Positions 1 to 8,851 of a stretch of 34,482 nucleotides of DNA are shown one piece after another. Both the position numbers and the translations under genes were made by a program. Within the stretch, counting starts at the first letter, position 1. Every line of letters begins with the position of its first letter. Source of the DNA: Trichomonas tenax (lineage: Eukaryota; Parabasalia; Trichomonadida; Trichomonadidae). Location: the NCBI GenBank assembly GCA_023091735.1, contig JALKBU010000538.1:1-34482 (forward strand), given 5' to 3'. The notes below the pieces were generated by a model that did no database searches, had not been told where the DNA came from, and saw nothing but the letters and a program-made list of their open reading frames with translations.

Positions 1-605
1 TTGACACTTTTCCATTTTTCCCGCGCAATCACGTCACTTTCCTTTATATTTGACATTCTGACTCTATATGTCAAACATAATTTACATGTCAGAAAAGCAC
101 GTTGTTCTATTTTGTCCCAGTCCCAAATTCAGTGACGCCTTAAAAAATCAACCTTAAATGTGAAGATTCTTTGAACAGTTTCAACAACAATAGCTTCTTT
201 ATTACTTTCATAATGTTTTTATTCAAATATATTGATCATATGATGAAATTTCATTGAATTATAATGAAATGAGATTGACTTTTCTTTGGATAATGATTCT
301 ATTTATCATTTTCTTCATTTCTATGATGATTATATGAATTTATGAAAAATTGCAAGATTTATTGAAATTGATATATTTTTGCGATATTATTAGAGAATTC
401 GTATGCAAATCCATATGAGATATCTTTTTCGAAGTAAATATTGCTGGGAATAATATTTGTCATGTAAAAAAACGATGTCAAATAAATGTTTTTCATATTT
501 GAAGATGAAAATATGTGTTATAATGATATTTATTTATAAATTTCTAATTTATTTTGATTTTTGCATTTTTGTCCAAAATATCGACGATTATTTTTCATTC
601 ATTTC
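1..605. other. AT-rich intergenic region
   Basis: No convincing coding region on either strand. The stretch is strongly AT-rich. TTTGACA (or its complement TGTCAAA) occurs at 49-55, 69-75 and 476-482, a motif that recurs near gene starts elsewhere in the window. The last 25 bases hold the likely core promoter of the gene starting at 606. Confidence 0.6.
584..600 (+). promoter_or_regulatory. Putative core promoter with initiator
   Basis: TCATTC at 595-600 fits the Trichomonas vaginalis initiator consensus TCA(+1)Y(T/A) and would put transcription start about 9 bases before the ATG at 606. Very short leaders of this kind are normal in trichomonads. CGACGAT just upstream (from about 582) resembles a second core element described in T. 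vaginalis. The assignment rests on motif match and position only. Confidence 0.4.
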
Positions 606-989
606 ATGAACAAAAAAGCAGCGCCGGCTCTGACTGCTAAAAGCGGTGTTGACGTGGTGGAATTCGATCCCAGCACTGCACAGCCGCCGAAACCGAAGAA
701 AAACAAATCAGAAAATCCACCACCAAAATTTATAAAAGATAAACAAAAGAATAAGCCGAAAAAGGAGGAAAAACAACTCACTGCGAAAGAGTTTGTCGAA
801 AAATACAGAAGAGAGGCAATGACAGCAAGTTGGGATCCCGCTGTTCTTAGAAAGTGCGGAAAAGGCGCTAAAGAGATCCTTACGAGTCTCGGGTGTCACT
901 TCAAGAACGAAAATGTTCCTTTTGCTGAGCAAAAGAAGCGCAGACAGCATAAAATTAATAAGGGAGAAATTGAAGACCGTAGATTTTAA
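606..989 (+). CDS. Small lysine-rich protein of unknown function
   Basis: 127 residues. The reading frame is open from 561, but that codon is TTG; the first ATG is at 606, just after an initiator-like TCATTC, so 606 is chosen. The N-terminal half (residues about 25-60) is rich in Lys, Pro and Asn, looks disordered and could act as a nuclear or nucleolar targeting or RNA-binding segment. The C-terminal half (about 60-127) is predicted helical and contains a conserved-looking core (ASWDPAVLRKCGKGAKEIL) and a basic run QKKRRQHK. An AATAAA lies at 1004-1009, 15 bases after the stop. No family is recognised. Regular codon use, the promoter match and the AATAAA support a real gene. Confidence 0.6.
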   Translation: MNKKAAPALTAKSGVDVVEFDPSTAQPPKPKKNKSENPPPKFIKDKQKNKPKKEEKQLTAKEFVEKYRREAMTASWDPAVLRKCGKGAKEILTSLGCHFKNENVPFAEQKKRRQHKINKGEIEDRRF

Positions 990-1163
990 TGTATTGTAGA
1001 ATGAATAAAGTATATTATTTGTTGCTTAAAGTAATCACATACTAAATTATCAAAAAAACATTATAATATTTGAAAAATCTATTTAAAAATACAAAGGACA
1101 TGTTATTAATATGCATAATAAACACAAATATTTTAATATACAAATATATGAAACATATATAAA

Positions 1164-3857
1164 TCATATGTCTGCCTCACCAGGCATGAATTTCGTCTTC
1201 ATTGCTTCTATTGCTTTATCAGGGAAATACTTAGAGAGCATGTTTTCAGAATTGAATGATGAAGATGACTCATCACCCAATGGTGCGTAATCATCCTCAT
1301 CTATCTCTTCTTCCTCCTCCTCCTCTTCATCAGATTCGCTGTCTGCTTGTGTAGCATATCTGAAGCCGCTTCTTGTGGCAATAATTCCATCATCGACTCT
1401 GAGGAGAGCTGCTTTTGCAGGCCTATATCCCTTTTGATCATTTGCAGGATTGGCAGCTTTCTTGTAATAAGTGCGAGCCTTCCTTTCATCCTTTCCGAGA
1501 GGTCCTTCGCCTGTTTCGTACATAAGACCGAGTGCATAGTTTGCCTTTGTGTTTCCCTGCTTTCCAGCAAGCTCGAAATACCATAGTGCTTCTAGCGAAT
1601 TCTCTTCGACAGAATCACCATCAGCGAGCATCTCTGCATACCTGTACTGGCTTTTCTCATCACCAAGATCTGCCGCTTTCTTGTAATATTCAGCAGCTGT
1701 TTTCACTGTATCATCAGGAAGTGCTTTGTTGAGAACGCATAACTTGGCATATTTCCTCATAGCAATAACATATCCCAAGTCAGCGGCTCCCTTCATCAAT
1801 TTTGCAGGATAATATTTATCTTCTGTTTGCGCCTTTCCATGTAGATAAAACATCGCAAGCTCATAGAAAGCGCGTGGTTCATTCTGTGTAACTGCACGTT
1901 CGAGATAATTCTTCGCCAAATCAGTATCGGTGTCTTTAATCCTAAGCGCCCATCTTGTTTGCGCTAATGGATAACCAGCGTCAGCAGCCATCTTCATGAA
2001 CTTCTCGAGATCAGCATTCCAACGACTCTGATCTTGGAATTTCATGTCTGCGTATTTATAAGCACTTTCTGCATTCTTGTTCTCTTCTGCAGAGCGCTTG
2101 AGATAATTATATGCAGCATTTCTATCAACAGGAACGCCACGGCCTTCTTTGAGGATCATTGCATACTGAACCATCGCTCTGTCATCACCTTTATCAGCAG
2201 CGATCTTGAAGTATTTAGCGGCAAGTGTAGGATCATCGACAGTGACTCTTCCTGAAGCGATTAACTCGGAGAATTTTGCAGCAACTTCGCTGTCACCCAT
2301 TTCTGCACCAATCTTAATGAATCGAAGTTCCTCGAATCTGTTGTTTAATGAAACTTTTCCTTGTGTGATAAGCTTTGCCATGATTAATTGAGCTTCTGAA
2401 TTTCCTTGATCGCTTGCTCTGACAAGAAGTGAGACTATTTCATCTTTGTTATCTTCGACACCTTTTTTCATCAAGTACTTCGCATAAGCGAATTGAGCGC
2501 TGCTTTCTCCTTGCCTGGCAGCGAGGCATTGATATTTAGCAAGAACATCCGGATCATCACTTCGCAATGTTCCATTCATAATATATTCTATGACAGTTTT
2601 CTGCGCGTTTAGATGACCTTGATCAGCAGCTTGTCGAAGATACTTTTCAGCTAATTGTGCATCAGAATTAACACCTTCTCCATGTGCGTACATAAGACCG
2701 AGTTTATACTGAGCATCGACATATCCGCTGTTTGCAGATGCGATGAGATACTGAATGGCCTCGTTGAGAGATTTTGGTTTGGAAATCATATAATACGATG
2801 CTTGATACTGTGCATAAGCATTTCCTGCATCAGCAGCGAATCTGAATGATTTGAGTGATGCATTTTTATTAACTGAGCATCCTCTTCCTTTACGTCTGTT
2901 AATAGCGTTAAGCAAGTGTGCGTGAGCATCTCCATTATCAGCGAGTGCTCTGTATTTGTCAGCAAGCGTGTGATCATCCTGAAATGGAGGAATATTTTCA
3001 TGTTCTATATTCTGTTTTTCTACCTTCGCATTGATGACTTTATTCACGTATTTTGTGAACTCTGTTGTATTTGTTCCAATGAAAACTGTCGATTTGTTAA
3101 TCATTCTATCTATTATATCATCTATTGAAGGTCTATTTTTGGGATCAGATGAGAGACACTCTTTTGCGAGATCGACAAGTGGATCATTAGATATGTTTGA
3201 CAGCATCGAAGCTTCATATTTAATTGATTTAAACAGAAGAGAAATAATTATACAACCAAAAGAAAATATATCGTATTGAGGCTGCAAAACTTCTGTGTTG
3301 TCTGTTGGTAAAAATGATTTTGTTGTGTTCGCATCTATGTCTGACATATCGTATGCTTCTCTGAGCCAATATTCAGAGATTAATGGTTCGAAAAATCGTG
3401 TAAGGAGTATATTTGATGGTGTTAGAAGACCATGTATAAAACTTTCTGAATGAAGGACTTTTAATCCATAGGCAATTCCAAAGGTAACAATTGATTTTTT
3501 CGTTATTGTCCAATTAAAAGGATGTTTTCCATTTTTCTCGAGATCAATCATCACTGCAAGAGATGAATTAGAAAAATATGGCATTGCATAACGAATGTAT
3601 TGATTTTCAGAAAAATCAAAATTATAAGATCTGTGAGGGGAAGCTAAACATATGTGAGAAAGCGTAGAATATTTGTTGTAAAACTCATCAGCGGTGATTT
3701 TTTTCGTTTTTTCTGATTGATCTTTTTTGAATTTCGAAACAACGAAAATTCGACCGTTAATAAGGTCTTGAACTAAGTCTGTTGAATGATTTTTCTTTGT
3801 AGACATCTGCTGAATGACTCTGAGCATTTGAGTTGTCAATTGTTCGCCCGAAGCCAT
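1164..3857 (-). CDS. Pseudokinase with Sel1-like repeats
   Basis: 897 residues. Residues about 30-255 follow a protein-kinase fold: the catalytic-loop region is IHGLLTPSNILL (141-152), the F-helix DIFSFGCIIISLLF (196-209), and subdomain XI DPKNRP (238-243). The HRD triad is HGL, the catalytic-loop Lys is Thr, and where DFG is expected the sequence reads SEY (161-163), so the domain should lack phosphotransfer activity. Residues about 297-805 are a long run of Sel1-like repeats (motifs such as AQYKLGLMYAHGEGV and AADKGDDRAMVQYAMIL), helical scaffolds for protein binding. A very acidic stretch (about 838-857) follows. Kinase-Sel1 fusions are an expanded trichomonad family. The likely role is an adaptor or scaffold, which is inference. 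The gene shares a 67-bp divergent promoter with the Cgi121-like gene. Confidence 0.88.
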   Translation of the reverse strand: MASGEQLTTQMLRVIQQMSTKKNHSTDLVQDLINGRIFVVSKFKKDQSEKTKKITADEFYNKYSTLSHICLASPHRSYNFDFSENQYIRYAMPYFSNSSLAVMIDLEKNGKHPFNWTITKKSIVTFGIAYGLKVLHSESFIHGLLTPSNILLTRFFEPLISEYWLREAYDMSDIDANTTKSFLPTDNTEVLQPQYDIFSFGCIIISLLFKSIKYEASMLSNISNDPLVDLAKECLSSDPKNRPSIDDIIDRMINKSTVFIGTNTTEFTKYVNKVINAKVEKQNIEHENIPPFQDDHTLADKYRALADNGDAHAHLLNAINRRKGRGCSVNKNASLKSFRFAADAGNAYAQYQASYYMISKPKSLNEAIQYLIASANSGYVDAQYKLGLMYAHGEGVNSDAQLAEKYLRQAADQGHLNAQKTVIEYIMNGTLRSDDPDVLAKYQCLAARQGESSAQFAYAKYLMKKGVEDNKDEIVSLLVRASDQGNSEAQLIMAKLITQGKVSLNNRFEELRFIKIGAEMGDSEVAAKFSELIASGRVTVDDPTLAAKYFKIAADKGDDRAMVQYAMILKEGRGVPVDRNAAYNYLKRSAEENKNAESAYKYADMKFQDQSRWNADLEKFMKMAADAGYPLAQTRWALRIKDTDTDLAKNYLERAVTQNEPRAFYELAMFYLHGKAQTEDKYYPAKLMKGAADLGYVIAMRKYAKLCVLNKALPDDTVKTAAEYYKKAADLGDEKSQYRYAEMLADGDSVEENSLEALWYFELAGKQGNTKANYALGLMYETGEGPLGKDERKARTYYKKAANPANDQKGYRPAKAALLRVDDGIIATRSGFRYATQADSESDEEEEEEEEIDEDDYAPLGDESSSSFNSENMLSKYFPDKAIEAMKTKFMPGEADI

Positions 3858-3924
3858 ACAGTAGAGAAGTTATAAATATATTTGACATTTGTAAAGTTAC
3901 CTTTGGCAGAATTTTTATGTCCAA
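3858..3924. promoter_or_regulatory. Bidirectional promoter, 67 bp
   Basis: The only DNA between two divergent start codons (minus-strand ATG at 3857, plus-strand ATG at 3925). It holds TTTGACA at 3881-3887 and, on the minus strand, CTTTACAAATG (3896-3886), both of which recur upstream of other genes here. Both transcripts must start within this stretch. Confidence 0.6.
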
Positions 3925-3928
3925 ATGA
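3917..3928 (+). promoter_or_regulatory. Minimal upstream ORF overlapping the Cgi121-like start
   Basis: ATG TCC AAA TGA, in which the AAATGA overlap contains the main ATG in another frame. Whether it is translated depends on where transcription starts; with trichomonad leaders of 5-20 nt it may lie outside the mRNA. Confidence 0.3.
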
Positions 3929-4446
3929 TTGAGTTTTTCGCTGATAAGTACAAATTCAAGATGTGTTATTTCAAAAACATCGGAGATCCGCAGACAATCA
4001 ACGAATACATCAAAACCAATCAGCCCCCTGTCGCTCTTGTTGACGCAAGGACGATTATTTCGTTAGCACACGTACAGGTTGCGATAATGAATATGAAATC
4101 AATAGAGGAAAGAGGGCAGATGCAGTCGAAGTCCGTCTACCTTGAAATTCTTCGCTGTTTCTCACCTGATGGACGATTAAATGGCGTATTGAAGTTTTGT
4201 GCAATCCAAAAGGACACCACTGATGTCATTGCGATCACGTTCGAGGACGAGTTCCCAAGTATTCCTGGATTGACTGATCCAAAGACATTTCAAGAATTTC
4301 TCGCAGATAAAAAGACAGACTACGAAAGAATCAAGAAAGCATTCAAGCTGACAGATACAATGCTCGAAGTCTACACACACGAACAACTTGTTATTACATC
4401 TTTATCTGTTTGTGCATCTGGATTGCATCGTTTGAAACAACTCTAG
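3925..4446 (+). CDS. Cgi121/TPRKB-like KEOPS complex subunit
   Basis: 173 residues, the usual size for the Cgi121/TPRKB family. The diagnostic block is LVDARTIISLAHVQVAIMN (residues 38-56) followed by a segment ending KSVYLEILRCFSPDGRLN and LKFCAIQKDTTDVIAITF, matching the family order in which a hydrophobic helix precedes E-I-x-x-x-L-S-P and F-G/A-I-x-x-x-T. Cgi121 binds the Bud32/PRPK kinase subunit and helps load tRNA in KEOPS, which makes the t6A modification at position 37 of ANN-decoding tRNAs; it acts in cytosol and/or nucleus. ATG 3925 is the first in frame; Met13 (3961) is an alternative start. A four-codon upstream ORF (3917-3928) overlaps the start. An AATAAA follows at 4466-4471. 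Confidence 0.8.
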   Translation: MIEFFADKYKFKMCYFKNIGDPQTINEYIKTNQPPVALVDARTIISLAHVQVAIMNMKSIEERGQMQSKSVYLEILRCFSPDGRLNGVLKFCAIQKDTTDVIAITFEDEFPSIPGLTDPKTFQEFLADKKTDYERIKKAFKLTDTMLEVYTHEQLVITSLSVCASGLHRLKQL

Positions 4447-4733
4447 ATGATGCAATTCATACCATAATAAAACTTGTTTATTGTCTCAGTCTAAAAAGTA
4501 TGCTTTTTAGTAAAATGATATTTCACCTCAACTTTGGCTCCAGATTAAAGTACAGGTAAACAGTAGTATAGCTCCGAACCACAGATTGACAATTTTATAT
4601 AAATATATATAATTTTTAATGATACTAAAGGCTGTAAACCTTAACATAATCTTTCCTGTTCTTCTCAATTCTATCTATCACCGTTCCTTTATCAAGCGAT
4701 ATAAATTCCGGACTATTTCACATATATTTATCG

Positions 4734-4851
4734 AATTTCGTTTTGATATGCAGCTGCGTCATTAATTAAAGTCGATTACGTTGCAAAAAAACTCCATTCT
4801 ACCTGTTTATGGTATTTGTTTAATGATGCAGCTGCATATCAAAACGAAATT
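4734..4851. repeat. Inverted repeat, 32-bp arms
   Basis: Left arm 4734-4765 and right arm 4820-4851 are reverse complements with one mismatch (G at 4758 against T at 4827). They are separated by 54 bp. Each arm contains the palindromic core GCAGCTGC, and the longer ATGCAGCTGCAT is intact in the right arm. No ORF lies inside. It could be a small non-autonomous transposon, a solo-inversion relic, or a hairpin-forming site. Confidence 0.75.
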
Positions 4852-6033
4852 TTGAAATATAATCGGATCAATACAATTTTCCAAGGGGTGGATATTTCTG
4901 GCATTGCCAGGTGGTATTTTCATGGAAAAAGACATCATTAATGATGCCATTTTTGTCAATACACAAAAATTTACGACATGTAAACTGATGGACAATTGAT
5001 AGTTGGGTAGGGTTTTGGATTATTTCGATCACAAGCAATGCCAGCAAAAGCTACAGTAACTGCTGACGAAAAATCGAAAACTCTTTTTCCTGTGAAGATA
5101 CCGTGATTTTTAAAATAAAATGTAGCTGTAGAGACTCAAATAGTATCATATCGAGATATTGGCATTAATATTTCATAGAAATTTCGAAGTAGAATGGTAT
5201 GATTTCGATAGAAGCAGGTAATCATTGCTAACTGACCTCCAATTAGAGCATAATTCGAAAAAATTTAAATTTTGCTCAGCTAGGATAAGTAAGGCTCACA
5301 TATTCTCAGGGAAGATTAACTTATATACATGTCTCATTCATATCATATAATTGAGAAGATGCTTATGTAACGCTTTGGCTAGAAACAACAGTATTTTGGC
5401 GCCAAAAGTTTTTAATGTAAATATCACAAATTAGAAGTGAGTTCACTTGGTCCAAATTTTTGATTTCGGATTTGGATTATAGATGTATAGGCAATCATGA
5501 TTTTCATATTTTTATCGACCAAATCCCATTAGATAAAATAAGGTCCTGCTTCCACACTTCTTCAAACCTTTTTAATTACGATTTTGAATGGTTTACATTT
5601 TTATCGTACGAAAGTCAAAGTCCATTCAAACTTGAAATTCTAACTTCCTGGGCATAACCATTTGATCATTCGTCAAATTTCAGAATTGAAAAATAACATT
5701 ATCAATCATCTCACCATATGATATCGAATACAAATAACGCAAAATAAACTATTTTTAAAGGAAAAATCATCGAAAAACGAAGAATAAACATGAAATTGTA
5801 TGAGAAATATGAATCTATATACTAATGTGAATCCAATGGAATGTTTTTTTATGATTTCCCTATCAAATCAACGAACGTTGAAAGTTGATATATTTCTTTG
5901 TTTATGGTATAGCCAGCATCATCCAACAAATATTGGTTTATCACAGAATTGAATGCACTCTCAAAAATTTAATGAAGAATGAGGATATTTACCAATCATA
6001 GAAATAGATTTAGCAATAATATAAAATTGAGAA

Positions 6034-6051
6034 GTTTACAATTCACTGTTT
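6034..6051 (+). promoter_or_regulatory. Putative promoter with GTTTACA element and initiator
   Basis: GTTTACA at 6034-6040 is followed by TCACT at 6043-6047, which matches TCA(+1)Y(T/A) and would give a leader of about 7 nt before the ATG at 6052. Evidence is motif match and spacing. Confidence 0.45.
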
Positions 6052-8724
6052 ATGGAAGAATACCCTACACAGTTAAATGTCCCCTACAAATATCCTAAGC
6101 CAATGAAAACCATGACAAATGGTTTTTCTATGACATACGAACCGGTATTCTTCGACGAGCGCATGTATTTGTACGATAAATTTTATAAATTGATCAAAAA
6201 AATCTCATACGATGTAAATAAAAAGGGTCCTTACTCCTTCGAAAGTTATACTCCTAATGCAGTGTATCCATTGTTCGGATTATTGAGATTTCCTAACTAT
6301 CAGCAGTTTTCGGACGCAGTTTCCTGCCACAAATCCGTAAATATATGGAAGGAAAAGGTTCTAAAATTCTGTACAGGTGTGTTCCTTCCTTCCCCTATTC
6401 TCTGTAAGACATTTATACCTTCTCGGCCTTCGATTTTAGATCCTGCATCACCATTTTACAGAAAATTCGACCCTAAAAAGTATCCCCTTCAACCAAAGAA
6501 TATGATGCATCTTCATAACGCGGTGCTTTCTGACACACCACCAAATTATTTCGACATTTTTCCTCAACAATTTCCGAAGCGTGACGCCATTGTCCTCAAG
6601 GACCACCTCGTAGAAAAGAAGCAATGGCAGTCTCAAATGGTTGTTAAAGAGCCGTTAACTTTCATTTACGCGAATTTCAAAGAGTTTGACGAAGCTTACA
6701 AGAATTGGAAGAATCTGGTCAGCCAACGCTTTAACGTGCAGCCACCGATTCCTGTTCAACAGTTTCAGGATATTCTCGGAATTCCAAAATACGAGCCTCT
6801 CGCGTCTCCAAAAGTCACTTATAACACAGAAAAGCAGAAGGGGTTCATTAAAGGTATTCCAAGTTATGCGTGGGTTGATCAAATCAACGTAAAAGAAACA
6901 AAACTCACGGAGTTCAAGTTCAAAACTAAAAAAATCAGCAAAATCAAAATCAACAAGAAAGAGTACGAAGGTGCACATGTTTTTGGTGTCAATAAACAAG
7001 AGTTTGTCGATGATATGGAGCAATACGGAGTTCATTGTCGCGTTTTACTTTCTGATTCTCCGATTTATCCATTCACATTCCTTCGCTATCGCGTTGACAA
7101 GCAAATTCCAAGCAAATTTAAGAAGTGGACACAAGTTATTGACACAGCAAATATTAAGAACTTATTGTCTTTCATTGACTTAGAATTTGACTGGGACACA
7201 CTTGGAAAGATGATGGTCTCAAAGATTAATGGAGCAAAACTCATCGATCACATTTGTTCTAAAAATCAACACCTTGTGCTCAAGCAAATGATTGAATACG
7301 CATCAAAGTCAACGGCACATGCCTACAGAGTCTCAATTTCGTTACGCATTCTCTTGTTTTATGGTGAATTCCACAAAATTATTCCATCTCTTTTTCAATC
7401 CGACAATGTTTACCTCTTATATCAATTCACGAAAATCATCATCTTAACACATGATTCGAACGTTCAGATTTATCCAATTCCAGAACATCTCAATGAAATC
7501 TCGATTCCTATTTGCCAAGCGCATTTTGGATCTCTTCTTATACATGCAAGTATTGTACAGATCGATTCTGTCACGGATCGATTCCTTCAGCAAACGTGCC
7601 ATAGCTTAACGGACAAAATCGCTTATTTTTTCGCTCTTCCAGAAAATCAAAAGATGCTGTTCAACGCACTCAAATCCAACAACTTCAACGCTAAATCTCA
7701 TGAATATCTCGTTCTCTCTTCACTTTATTCAGATCGAATCATGGAAGCGCTGTTTGGACGCAATATTATTGACAAACTTTTGTCCATTCTTTCCCACAAG
7801 GTTGGCAAAATGTTCGTTTTTAACAGTCTTCTTTCCAATGGATACAAACTCGCGATTTTATTTACGAGAGCAAGTACCTCATTCACTGGAAACAATCTGT
7901 CTCGCTTGGATGTTAGCACTTCTTTCATTTTTGGATTCTTCATTGATATTCTTGCAACTTTCATGAATGTCGTTAAAGGATACTCTCCGATCAGCAATAT
8001 CAACCACATTCTTCAATCTTCACTCAATCTTCTGAACCACGATCTCATTCCTCTTGTTTACGCGATAATTAAATTTTTCTCCAACTTGCAATTGATGCAA
8101 CCAGACAACCAATACTGCCTCGATGGCATCCTTGGATCGTTCATTTCTCAGCTCTGCATCCAATACATCTTCGAGAAGAACATTGATTACGGAAATGTCA
8201 TCAAATTTCTTAAGCAGTGCATCAGGATTCCAGACTTCCCTGTCCAGTTCTTAGAATCTCCACAACTCGTTCTCGCTGTAATGAACGAGATGGACAACAG
8301 TAACGTGATATTCATGATTTCCAGCTGGCTTATTTTCACGAAGGCATCGCAATCACCTGAGTGCATGACGAAGCTTTTTGCCATTCAAGGAATCGACAAG
8401 AAATTCCAGCTCCTTGCAAGTTCAGAGAACCAGATGGTTGTTTATGAACTCTGCAAGTTTATTTCACGCGTTGCTAAACAAGGCGCCAAAATCCTCGATC
8501 AATTAGAGACCTTGATTCAGCCATCGATGGGAAGATTTGCTTGCACAATTAAAAATGCAGAATATTTGTTTGGAATGAGCAAAACAACGCGCTCAATCAA
8601 TGATATGTTGTCTTCTATCTATAGCTTCAACTCTAGGTTCGCAGCTTCCTTATCACCGCACTTGATGTCTCTTGGATATGATATCAGAAGGTACATTTCA
8701 AGGAGAACATTCATATTCAAATGA
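6052..8724 (+). CDS. Large helical protein of unknown function
   Basis: 890 residues starting at the first ATG, directly behind an initiator-like TCACT. I do not recognise the family. Residues 1-about 330 are rich in Pro, Tyr, Phe and Lys (for example YPTQLNVPYKYPKPMKTM at the N-terminus) and look partly extended. From about 360 to the end the sequence is regularly helical, with Leu/Ile/Phe spacing like ARM or HEAT-type superhelices (LLNHDLIPLVYAIIKFFSNL, VVYELCKFISRVAKQGAKIL). No signal peptide, transmembrane segment or catalytic motif is evident. A scaffold or transport-type role would fit but is inference. It converges with the next gene; only 127 bp separate the two stops. Confidence 0.85.
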   Translation: MEEYPTQLNVPYKYPKPMKTMTNGFSMTYEPVFFDERMYLYDKFYKLIKKISYDVNKKGPYSFESYTPNAVYPLFGLLRFPNYQQFSDAVSCHKSVNIWKEKVLKFCTGVFLPSPILCKTFIPSRPSILDPASPFYRKFDPKKYPLQPKNMMHLHNAVLSDTPPNYFDIFPQQFPKRDAIVLKDHLVEKKQWQSQMVVKEPLTFIYANFKEFDEAYKNWKNLVSQRFNVQPPIPVQQFQDILGIPKYEPLASPKVTYNTEKQKGFIKGIPSYAWVDQINVKETKLTEFKFKTKKISKIKINKKEYEGAHVFGVNKQEFVDDMEQYGVHCRVLLSDSPIYPFTFLRYRVDKQIPSKFKKWTQVIDTANIKNLLSFIDLEFDWDTLGKMMVSKINGAKLIDHICSKNQHLVLKQMIEYASKSTAHAYRVSISLRILLFYGEFHKIIPSLFQSDNVYLLYQFTKIIILTHDSNVQIYPIPEHLNEISIPICQAHFGSLLIHASIVQIDSVTDRFLQQTCHSLTDKIAYFFALPENQKMLFNALKSNNFNAKSHEYLVLSSLYSDRIMEALFGRNIIDKLLSILSHKVGKMFVFNSLLSNGYKLAILFTRASTSFTGNNLSRLDVSTSFIFGFFIDILATFMNVVKGYSPISNINHILQSSLNLLNHDLIPLVYAIIKFFSNLQLMQPDNQYCLDGILGSFISQLCIQYIFEKNIDYGNVIKFLKQCIRIPDFPVQFLESPQLVLAVMNEMDNSNVIFMISSWLIFTKASQSPECMTKLFAIQGIDKKFQLLASSENQMVVYELCKFISRVAKQGAKILDQLETLIQPSMGRFACTIKNAEYLFGMSKTTRSINDMLSSIYSFNSRFAASLSPHLMSLGYDIRRYISRRTFIFK

Positions 8725-8851
8725 ATCTATTATGTTTTATTTTGTTTTGTATATATTATACATCGGATATTATATAAATTGTTATTATAATATTTTTGAA
8801 ATACAAGATATTTCAAAATTGACATTTTATATATATACAAACAATAATATT

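Larger units (their letters stand above)
4447..6051. other. Gene-free region with inverted repeat and coding-like relics
   Basis: No intact gene is visible in 1.6 kb. It contains a strong inverted repeat (4734-4851), a 14-bp palindrome CATCATTAATGATG (4933-4946), a short frame (about 5020-5109, plus strand) ending in TLFPVKIP, and a coding-like minus-strand segment at 5849-5968. A 65-codon frame at 5460-5657 has no ATG start and no recognisable composition. Confidence 0.55.

Noticed and set aside
139..151. CTTAAAAAATCAA shared with the right edge of the MITE-like element (23955) and similar to 31812
   Set aside because: Short AT-rich match; flanking sequence does not align, so probably coincidence.
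599..950. Minus-strand frames opposite the 606-989 gene
   Set aside because: Shadows of the lysine-rich coding strand (Phe/Leu/Ser-rich), with no start context.
4933..4946. Perfect palindrome CATCATTAATGATG
   Set aside because: Only 14 bp and AT-rich; expected by chance at this composition over 34 kb, with no link to a gene start.
5460..5657. 65-codon frame in the 4447-6051 gap
   Set aside because: No ATG start, Phe/Ser-rich random-like composition.
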